From Daucus carota subsp. sativus (lineage: Eukaryota; Streptophyta; Magnoliopsida; Apiales; Apiaceae): a stretch of DNA of 64,000 nt. Positions 27,758 through 36,900 of the stretch are shown piece by piece. Position 1 is the first letter of the stretch. Each line of letters opens with the position of its first letter. Under the pieces are notes generated by a model. It searched no databases. It saw only the letters and a list, made by a program, of their open reading frames with translations, and was not told the DNA's origin. The DNA lies in the NCBI RefSeq assembly GCF_001625215.2, contig NC_030388.2, positions 26,276,558-26,340,557 of the forward strand. The letters run 5' to 3'. The translations under genes were made by a program, and so were the position numbers.

Positions 27758-28994
27758 ATGGCAGACCTATTGAATCAAGAACAGATTGTCGAGTTTCAAG
27801 AAGCTTTTAGTCTTTTCGACAAGGATGGCGATGGTTAGTTTATATACAGTTCTTACATGTTTTCAACTGATCAACTCCTTGTAGATTCTTCTGTTTATAC
27901 GTTACAAATCTACTATATGAATATGCATGTACAGGGCAAAAATGAAATGTGTTTATACTTGTAGTCTATGTGTGTTTAACATAATGTTTTGTGTAATAGG
28001 TTGCATAACAATTGAAGAACTGGCAACAGTGATAAGGTCCCTAGATCAAAATCCATCCGAGGAAGAACTACAGGACATGATTAGTGAAGTTGATGCTGAT
28101 GGTAATGGAACCATAGAATTCGTCGAGTTCTTGAATCTTATGGCCAAGAAAATGAAGGTATGTCCTATGATACATAGTATTTTAATTTCTCGGGCACGTC
28201 AGGTGGCATGATCAGGATTTCGAAATGACAGCAGTTAAAAATATTTTACTAAATTTGAAGTTAGGGAGAAACTAGAGTGAGTATGTGGATTGTGGACCAA
28301 TTATATATTTGTTGTGATGAGGGGTATATAATATTGTGCATAATTGTTATTACCAGGAAACTGATGTTGAGGAGGAACTGAAAGAAGCTTTCAAAGTGTT
28401 TGACAAGGATCAGAATGGTTTCATCTCAGCTACTGAGGTAATTAAATTTAAATTCCCTTTCCAAAACCAAAGTTGTTCTTAATTACTCAGACAGTTGTAC
28501 TAATTGAAAAAATACATGAATTAAAACATGGCTGTGTTTTTGTACTGAAATATAAAGGATTCAAACAGTTAATCTCTTACAGATCTGTGTTCACATCACA
28601 TGTATGTGTTTTTAACAGCTGTTTGCTATAGTTTAATCTACATGAACTTGACTTGTATTTGGTTTTAGCCACCTGGCTGCCCGGAATAATTGTAATCTAG
28701 TGAATATCTCTCTTCTGTCTCGGTAAATAATATAATTCGGTTTAATTCAAAATTTTAAAAATATCCATATTACTCGTTAAGGGGACTGTACTTGCAGCTT
28801 CATATCTTCTTTGGGTTGTTAAAAAAGATTGCTAATCAAATCTTTAACATGTGCAGCTGAGGCACGTGATGATAAATCTAGGTGAAAAGTTAAGTGATGA
28901 AGAGGTGGAGCAGATGATAAGAGAAGCAGATTTAGATGGTGATGGTCAAGTCAACTATGATGAATTTGTGAAGATGATGATGACCATCGGATAG
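27758..28994 (+). CDS. CML8: Calmodulin-like protein of the CML8 type, 4 exons
   Basis: Exons are 27,758-27,833, 28,000-28,157, 28,357-28,437 and 28,857-28,994. Phases match and the product is 150 residues. It has four EF-hands with complete Ca2+-coordinating loops: DKDGDGCITIEE (21-32), [12 protein letters not shown] (57-68), [12 protein letters not shown] (94-105) and [12 protein letters not shown] (130-141). The acidic residue at loop position 12 is present in all four. The [12 protein letters not shown] start, the MAKKMKETDVEEE linker and the [20 protein letters not shown] block place it with CML8/CML11, the class closest to true calmodulin. There is no prenylation motif or N-terminal extension, so it should be a soluble Ca2+ sensor. 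In Arabidopsis CML8 is linked to immunity and salicylate response; here that is inference. The split of EF1 after the first loop Gly is typical of plant calmodulin genes. Confidence 0.92.
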
Positions 28995-29509
28995 AGTTCT
29001 TATAAAATCTGCATCGTTGAATTAAGATTCATTAACCCGTTCAAATTTGTTGATTGTTCATTGTACCAGTGTTCTTTATTTACTTTAGTATTTATTGTGC
29101 CTATATATGATAAATCTGCTTGACAATCAAGTTTAGATTCATGTATTCATGGAAAGGCCTGGATGGGGATTCTTGTATTCTTTAATATCTTGTTAGTTTG
29201 TTACGTATTTAGTTCTAATAAAATTCATTTTGGATGTGTCTCGTCTTTTCACTCTCAACACAAAAGAGCTACAGGAGTATCTTTTACAATTATTTTTATA
29301 TCTTACGCGTAATGATTTTTCTATGAATCCTTTCAAAGTCTTGGCACATAATTTTAATATACTTTTGAATCATATAAATCGGAATTATATTGAGATATAA
29401 ATATTAAAGTTCGGTTATGAAATTTAAATATATCTTACTCAATTTAATCGATTTACATGACATAGAGATCTATTTCACGCATTTTTTAATAAGGACTTCA
29501 AATATATAA
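28995..29509. other. CML8 3' flank
   Basis: Presumed 3' UTR (AATAAAATTC near 29,217), then AT-rich DNA up to the tandem duplication. No other gene seen. Confidence 0.45.
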
Positions 29510-29657
29510 TTTATTTTACAATCTGAAATTAATTTTATTAAATTGTACATAACATTAGGGTATTATTTGTGAAAAATTATAAGTACAGAATTATCAAGAA
29601 TATAAGTCAAAAGTATAATATTATTGTCGGAAAAAGTTTAAATCAAAAGTGTATCTT

Positions 29658-29741
29658 CTGTCGTCGCTGGTCCTGGGTCATCCAAGAGTTTCGTAGAACA
29701 AATACTCATTTGAAAGGTTATAAGCCATATTTGTTAATAAA
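29658..29741 (+). mobile_element. SINE copy 2 (upstream unit)
   Basis: The segment CAAATACTCATTTGAAAGG and the end GCCATATTTGTTAA match the 3' part of the SINE at 8748. The 5' part with the A box is missing. The left target repeat AAAGTGTATCTT is visible at 29,646; the right one has decayed. It is the duplicated counterpart of the copy at 33,074. Confidence 0.7.
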
Positions 29742-30059
29742 AAATATATTATAGAATATTCCTGAGATATAAATATTAAATTATATTTTATAAAAGTGAT
29801 TATGCGTTGATAATCATTTACAGACATACTTAAACAATCTCGAAGGATATTTAAGGCCTTGTTTCCCCAATTTTGTAGGTATGTACATTCAAAGCAGATT
29901 TAGACGTTGGAGACTCATTTGCCATTTTCCTTTTGACGTTTTTCGCTTTAGTTTACGCGTAGTTGTTTTGTTCCTTACAAAAAGACGTCCAATTAGTCTT
30001 GTAAACGAAGGTCTTATTGTCGGGTTTTCTTTTAACAGAAGCGGAATATTTAAAATCGA

Positions 30060-31440
30060 AACCGAGTCATTCATCAATGTCTCTGACATAACGGAGGAAA
30101 TCAAAAAATATTTAAGCAATCCATCATACAAAATCACCCTAACTAATAAATAGGCAATCTTATTGGCTTTATCCATCTGAATACAGGAGTTTGTTCCGAT
30201 CAAAATTTAACGCATGTCAAAAAAATTTATATCCAATTTTGCACACGAGCCGTTTTCCGTTTTTCAGTGAAAGAAACAGATATATCTTGACGAGAACATA
30301 GCAGTAAACGGCAAACTTGCAACACAACTCCCACCTCCAAGTAGTACTCTACGCCCTTTGTCAATGCATTAGCAGTAAGCACTAAGCAGAGAGTCACTTT
30401 GGAGATCTACACTGGTTACTTGTATTGACTGAGGCCAGCCAAGTGCTTCGAGTACTCCTCGAGTTTCAGCTTCGAACACTATAATCTCACCTGCACATCT
30501 TCAATTCTTTGATCGTATAAAACTGCCTTTATGATCCCGAAGAATCATGCCCTCTGTAAATGAAGAACTCCCTAGGAAAACTGATGCATTATATTTAACT
30601 TAAATCTTTTTTTAGCAGGAGCTCTCCATTTAGACGAACTGCGTGTGCCAAGCCACATGATCACAATTCACAAACCTGACCTCTGGGAATAGGTGTTGCC
30701 ACAATTACTTTAGCATCACCATTGTGAATAGATTGTTCACTTTTTGAATATCCCATTTCTTTTCACCAGGAGTGAATAGATCACATACTTTAACTACAGG
30801 TGATCGGTTAGTATTTGTACTATCTACTTTAAAATCAGCTTTCCCTCTTAGCCATGCATCCTCAAAAACTCTAATTTCCTTCCCATCCCCAAGAACTCAT
30901 CTAAGAACCTGTTTCAAAACCTCATTGGCTTGCCATAATCCAGACCAGATATGGCTCTCCATGCGTTGCTTCAGAAAGAGAACTGTTTTGGAAAAAATCT
31001 GGCCTTATAATTACGTGCAACTTATAACTCTGTCGGATTCGAAAATATCTGTCTTACCTTCTTCCACAAATACAGGATTTAAATGATTTTGTATAGTGGC
31101 ACCAAATCCAGAACCCCGAATTTGAGGGATTACAGTGCTGCTTTTGATAAACACTTCACACTTCACCCCTGAATTCTTTTCCAAATTCGATCTCCAAGAA
31201 ATTTAAAAATCGATTTCAAGCAATGTAAACTCCTGAAACGAGAAATCAGCTAATAACTCGTTATTCTGCTCATCTGAGAATACAGAGTCACCAGCTTCTA
31301 CCTCCATATATATCTTTCTCCCTCACTCCCTTATCAAAAAGCTTCAAAAAATAATCCTTTACTATCTGACATCTCCTCATGACCGTCACCAACTCCCCAT
31401 CGTTGTTTTTCAGCTTCATAACGTGATTTAATTCCTTCAT
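30060..31440 (-). pseudogene. Decayed LINE ORF2 3' part (upstream unit)
   Basis: Minus-strand translation in shifting frames gives LINE-type phrases: a pre-RT stretch around VKDYFLKLFDKGVREKD (31,440-31,320), a linker with FEDAWLRGKADFKVDS and FTPGEKKWDIQKVN (about 30,900-30,730), and an RNase H-like part with VDLQSDSLL and ANKIAYLLVRV (30,440-30,100). The reverse transcriptase core that should lie between the first and second blocks is absent. Many stops and frameshifts are present. This is a fossil. Confidence 0.65.
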
Positions 31441-31627
31441 TGTTGTTGCATAAGCGTGAAAAGTGTTAATTTTACGGATATTTTTAGTTTTAGCTATTTT
31501 TGTTTTTGTTCATTGCTTACATTTGCTGAATAATGAGTATCGAAAGAAATAGATATTATCTAAATGAGATGTTGGGTGTTGCATCAAATGATGTATAAAT
31601 ATTTTTTTGGTTCAAGCGTAGATCAAC

Positions 31628-31810
31628 CAGTGTTGTAAAAAGCGGAAATCGGACTTAATCGGTGAAGTCACGGAACAAGGATTAATCGGGGATTAATTAA
31701 ATTGATCGGAGATTAATCGGATTGATGGGTGATTAATCGGAGATTTTATCAGTTCGGCGAGCTACGGAACAGGGATTAATCGTGATTAATCAGCGATTTT
31801 TAGAACAGAG
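31628..31810. mobile_element. hAT-type MITE private to the upstream unit
   Basis: A 183-bp insertion begins CAGTGTTGTAAAAAGCGG and ends CGATTTTTAGAACAGAG (imperfect inverse), flanked by a perfect 8-bp repeat AGATCAAC at 31,620-31,627 and 31,811-31,818. The matching place in the downstream unit (about 53,990-54,002) has one uninterrupted AGATCAAC, i.e. the empty site. The interior is made of 'attaatcgg' phrases. Confidence 0.9.
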
Positions 31811-32131
31811 AGATCAACATATATTTTACCTGTATGAAAATTATTAACAAATAAATTTAAGTCAGGAAAATTGTTCAAAATTCATTAAAATCCGATGATA
31901 TTTAAATGTTATGGAATTTTTTGGACTTCATGAAATGATTGAGTTTGTTGGATTGTTTAATGTATTTTAAGATTTTTGAATCCCACCGAAATCAATGAGA
32001 TTTTTAAGCATTGTGCATATATCCTAAAAACTCTCATCAACTCTACAACATTTTAACTATAATCCGCATAAAATCAAAATCAGATAAAATCCAATAAAAT
32101 CCATAAAATCCCAGCCGAATACATCCTCTTA

Positions 32132-32521
32132 GAGCATCTCTAATAAGATTTGATTATAATCGTCGGCTAAATTGGATCATAAGTCATTGTGTAAAATTTA
32201 CTACACTCGTAAGACATTGTGCTTTTGGCTATATTGATCGGTTATAATTTAAAAATAGTATATTACTAATATTTTAGATTGTTATAATTAGAATATATTG
32301 GTCCAATATAATAATAAATGATGTGTAATTTTTCTACAAATTTTCTAGAGACTTGCAGGGCTTCGACAAATATAATCATACATACAAGATTGACTAAAAC
32401 TATAGATAAGAGGTGAGAATAGTTTGTATGTGATACTATTTTAAAGACATTAACTATATTTTTTATTGTTAGTATAACAACTCACTATTTTAGTTAAAGT
32501 TTTATAATGATTGGAGTTGCT
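32132..32521. mobile_element. Harbinger-type MITE, older copy (upstream unit)
   Basis: Begins GAGCATCTCTAATAAG after TTA and shares its interior (AATCGTCGGCTAAATTGGA, GACATTGTGCTTTTGGCTAT) with the intact element at 22,699. The right end is decayed near GATTGGAGTTGCTATC. Confidence 0.7.
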
Positions 32522-33073
32522 ATCAGATAAGTTTGTTAATTTTAGACGCGTAATTTAAAAAGTATTGACCATTTTTTTCATATTTTAATTTTCTTAAAAA
32601 TATTCTTTTATAAACAAAATTTTCATATCTAACTTTTTTTATAAATATAAAATTTTAAAAATAAATCATATATTTACGCGGGTCAATAAAACTTAAATCA
32701 CGTGTTCAAGTGATCCATTTTATCTACTTTGAAATTAACCATTTTATCTTTGAAATGGAGAGAGCATTTATCGTCGCACTGGTTGTGAGCTCTCGTGCTT
32801 CTCGCCAAAAGATTTGGTAGGAAGTTACCCGCTGGTTGACTCAAAGAACATTATCCGTAGAATTTAGAGAGGTTTATACCCGTAAACTACGAAGCAAATA
32901 TCATGCGTGCAGAATTTCCATATCGTAGAATTTTACGATATGAAATTAATTCTATTAAATTGTACATAACATTAGGATATTATTTGTGAAAAATTATAAG
33001 TACAGAATTATCAAAAATATAAGTCAAAAGTATAATGTTATTGTCGGAAAAAGTTAAATCAAAAGTGTATCAT

Positions 33074-33156
33074 CTGGCGTCCCAGGTCCAGGCCGACTCA
33101 CCTCGAGAATTTTGCAGATACTCATTTGTAAGATTATAAGTCATATTTGTCAAAAG
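33074..33156 (+). mobile_element. SINE copy 3 (downstream unit)
   Basis: An 83-bp 5'-truncated SINE, ending ATATTTGTCAAAAG, flanked by a perfect 12-bp repeat AAAGTGTATCAT at 33,062-33,073 and 33,157-33,168. It contains ACTCACCTCGAGA and ATACTCATTTGTAAG, as in copy 1. Confidence 0.85.
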
Positions 33157-33565
33157 AAAGTGTATCATAAAATATTTTTAAACTATAATTATTAAATTAT
33201 ATTTTAAAAAGTGTTATAATATGCGTAGATAATCTTTTTCAGACATACTTGAACAATCTCGAAGGATATTAAGGCCTTGTTTCCCCAATTTTGTAGGTAT
33301 GTTATATGTACATTCAAAGCAGATTTAGACGTTGGAGACTCATTTGCCATTTTTCCTTTTGACGTTTTTCGCTTTAGTTTACGCGTAGTTGTTTTGTTCC
33401 TTACATATAGACGTCCAATTAGTCTTGGAAACGAAGGTCTTATTGTCGGGTTTTCTTAACAGAAGCGGAATATATTAAATCGAAACCGAATCATACATCA
33501 ATGTCTCTGACATAACGGAGGACATCAAAAAACATTTAAGCAATCCATCATACAAAATCACCCTA

Positions 33566-33830
33566 ACTAATAAATAGGCAATCTTATTAATCTTATTGGT
33601 TTTATCCATATGAATACAGGAGGAGTTTGTTCCGATCAAAATTTAACACATATCAAAAAAAATTATATCCAATTTTGTACACGAGCCGTTTTCCATTTTT
33701 GAGTGAAAGAAACAGATATATCTGGACGAGAACATAGCAGTAAACGGCAATCTTGCAACACAACTCCCACCTCCAAGTAGTACTCTATGCCCTTTGTCAA
33801 TGCATTAGCAGTAAGCAGAGAGTCACTTTG
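33566..33830. repeat. 265-bp direct flank duplication, left copy
   Basis: Identical to 42,778-43,043 except for one extra T in the right copy. Present once in the upstream tandem unit (about 30,150-30,410). It lies immediately left of the truncated 5' LTR of the gypsy element. Confidence 0.92.
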
Positions 33831-33831
33831 C

Positions 33832-33876
33832 AGAAGAGTGAAAGAATATATGTATAAAAGGTTGTAAGTATCAACA
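33832..33876 (+). repeat. Truncated 5' LTR of the gypsy element (45 bp)
   Basis: Matches only the last 45 bp of the 3' LTR, from AGAAGAGTGAAAG to the terminal GTATCAACA. One extra base (C, 33,831) sits at the junction with the flanking repeat, as in end-joining with filler. Confidence 0.88.
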
Positions 33877-33898
33877 TTTGGCGCTAGAAGGAGGGGGC
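33877..33898 (+). promoter_or_regulatory. Primer-binding site region of the gypsy element
   Basis: TTTGGCGCTAGAAGGAGGGG begins right after the LTR terminus. TGG as the start of a tRNA 3'-end complement is expected at this place. The tRNA species was not determined. Confidence 0.65.
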
Positions 33899-33941
33899 TC
33901 CACTATTTTCCAACAAAAGAGATCTTCGATTCAACCACAGA

Positions 33942-36900
33942 ATGGCCGGAGGAGAGGAACGAAGGCGGAGCGCACGCTCCACCGTTAAATCGAAGCTGAC
34001 CAGAGCAATCAGCTCTCCAGAAATAGATCTACGTAGCAGTCTACCCCCCAAAAAGTTGCTATTCGGTGACACTTCCCCCGAAGGATCAGTAGCCGCTCCG
34101 GCGCAATCTGACCCTACGGGAAGGGGGCGGAAACGCGGTCCCAAGCAAACAGTGCTCACCCCACAGGGGAAACACGTCCTGACCAGCGATGCACGTCTCC
34201 ATCTCGAGAGAATTAAAGCACTAAAGCAACACGATGAGCGAGTGAAAGCAAACGAGGCTATAAACCTCGAAGACGAGCTCCAAGCCCTAGATACTAAGAG
34301 GCGTATGCTCGCTGCCAAGGTGAGACAACAGAGGGAAATAGCTCGCCTCGAAGCAGAGTTAGGCCACGCTTCACAGGAGTACCAAACCAGAGATGATGAG
34401 GAGGTTTCCTGGAGGCCCTCGGCCAACAGCGAGTATTCTACCAGGGCCGACTCGGCGGGCTCATACAGCTCTCGTCGCCATAAGAAAAAGTCGACTCGTC
34501 ACAATGAAGAAGAGGAGGAGGAAAGTGGATCTAAGGCTAAATCTAGTTCAGAAATCACGGAAATCAAAAGCGAGCTAGCAAGGCTGAGAAACCAAATTAA
34601 AACAGGCTCTGGAGGCGTGGAGGCCTCATCTGAAAGCCCCTTATCCGAAGAAATTGAGAATTATCAGCTCAACAAACACCAGAAGATTCCATCGATTGGC
34701 CAATTTGACGGGTCCACAGCCCCATCCGACTTCATCAGCCAATTTGATGGCAGAATGAGCTACTACGGCCACTCAGAGATATCGCGTTGTCGCTTCTTCT
34801 GCACTTGTCTCAGCGGTACTGCTCTTGAATGGTTCGAAAACCTGCCCCCACGGTCTATTGACTCGTGGAGCACCTTGAAAAACAAATTTCGAACCAGATT
34901 CTCGAGCAACAAGAGAGGGGGAAAAATCACAGCATCCCTAATGACTGTGCGCCAAAGGTCTTCGGAGTCTCTCAGAGACTTCCTAGCCAGGTTCAGGGAC
35001 GAGGTCGCCGTAATTCCTAACCTAATCGACGAGCTAGCAATTAACTACCTGGCAGCAGGGGTGGACAAGAACCGCCATGGCAGAATTTTAGAAGAATTCT
35101 TCGAGAAAAACCCTAGAACACTCCAGGCTGCCATGGAAATTTTCGAACACAGACTCACCATCCAAGAGGCTGTGGGCAGTATTCAAATGGCTTCGCCTCC
35201 AACAAAAAAGTGGGATAAAGGTTCAGGTTCAAACAGCAAGTGGGAGCCAAGGAGGCTAGAAGGCCGCCTTTCTCAAGGGGCCGAAAAGCCAGGCCTCGGA
35301 CAAAACGCCCCCACGCCTCCACAGCTCCTTGATGCCCCGCCACCTCATCGGCCCCGGGGCTCGTGGCCTCCACGCCCCCCTAGGGAAGAAAAAGACTTCA
35401 CTAAATTAAACACCGAAATAACATCTATCCTGGCGATAATGAAGACAGATCCAAACTACCGCCCTCCAAGGCCGATGAACCCTAACAGGCCCCCAAGCTC
35501 AAAATACTGTGATTACCACGAGGATACAGGCCACACAACGGAAAGGTGTTACCAGCTCCGCAATCTAGTCGAAAACAAAATCCAGAGTGGAGAACTAGCA
35601 CACTTTGCATTACGAGAAGAACTCGCTCAGCCAAATTCAGGGGGCACAGACAGGATCATTGACGTCATATCAGGGGGTTTCGCCGCCGGCGGAACATCAA
35701 ACAATGCAAAGAAGCTATACGCCAGAGAAGTATACAGGGTTGACTCTAAGCGCCCTAAACAAAATCCTTCGCCAGTAATCTCATTCTCCGACGCGGACTA
35801 TCCAGAGGGAATAATAAGGACGCATCAAGACGCAATGGTCATAACAACAAAAATCGGCACAAACACAGTCAAGAAAATACTGATAGACGACGGCAGTTCA
35901 GTGGACATTCTCTATCATGGAGCATTTTCTAGAATGGACCTCGGGGACAGAAAACTCGATGACGCCAGAAATGCACCATTGTACGGTTTTACGGGCAACG
36001 AGGTCCGGGTCCTGGGAACGATTGATCTTCCAGTACTGTTCGGCTCGCCCCCCGCCCAGCTATGGCACGTGGTCAAGTTCCACGTAATAAACGCCACCAA
36101 TACTTACAATGCAATATTGGGGAGGACGACGACAACAGCACTCAGGGCAATAACATCAATCCCACATCTGAAAATGAAATTCCCCACGGAGTTTGGAGTG
36201 GGGGAAGTTCGAGGCGATCAGCAAATGTCAAGGCAGTGCTACATCGGCAATGTCATTCCTAAAAGAAAGCCTCCACGCTCCATCACATCCACGATCAATC
36301 AAGTGGGTGACACACCTCGGAAGCTCGAGGCCTATGAGGCCGAGGACCCCGAACCTAGTTATCAACCCGTGGAGGACAAACCCCCCAATTGTCAACCCGT
36401 GGAGGCCCTGGAACAAATCGCCCTGGACCCCACAAATCCAGAGAAAACCGTGGGAATTGGTGCCAACCTACCTTCCCAAATACGGGACCCTTTAACCTCA
36501 CTACTCCAAGAGTTCGCGGATATATTCGCCTGGACCCCGAGCGAAATGCCAGGGATCCCTGAAACAATCGCACTTCACAGGTTGAACATCAAGCCTGGTT
36601 CTAAATGCGTTAAACAGAAGATCAGGACCTTCTCACAGGAGAAGAGAGAGGCCATTGAGGCTGAGGTAGACCGCCTCCTGGCCGCAGGCTTTATCAAAGA
36701 GGTCCAGTTCCCAAAATGGATAGCAAATACAGTCTTGGTCAAAAAGAGCAACGGCAAGTGGAGAATGTGCATCGACTATTCCGACCTCAACAAGGCTTGC
36801 CCCAAGGACTTCTACCCGCTACCAAACATAGACCAGTTAATTGACGCAACAGCAGGTCATGAACTAATCTCTTTCATGGACGCCTTTTCGGGCTATAACC

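Larger units (their letters stand above)
29510..32927. repeat. Tandem duplication, upstream unit (about 3.4 kb)
   Basis: From the TTTTAC-TGAAATTAATT phrase at about 29,510 to the CGTGCAGAATTTCCA phrase near 32,925, the sequence is matched base for base, with a few percent difference, by the downstream unit once its insertions are removed. It contains a 5'-truncated SINE, a decayed LINE 3' part on the minus strand, a 183-bp hAT-like MITE private to this copy, and a Harbinger-type MITE. No host gene is visible. Confidence 0.88.

Noticed and set aside
29881..30153. 90-codon plus-strand frame, partly repeated at 33,277
   Set aside because: It lies opposite the C-terminal LINE relic and its presence in both units follows from the duplication. 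The downstream copy is broken.
33884..34426. 180-codon minus-strand frame opposite the gypsy gag
   Set aside because: It lies wholly within the strong plus-strand polyprotein frame and has no recognisable motif, so it is a shadow frame.
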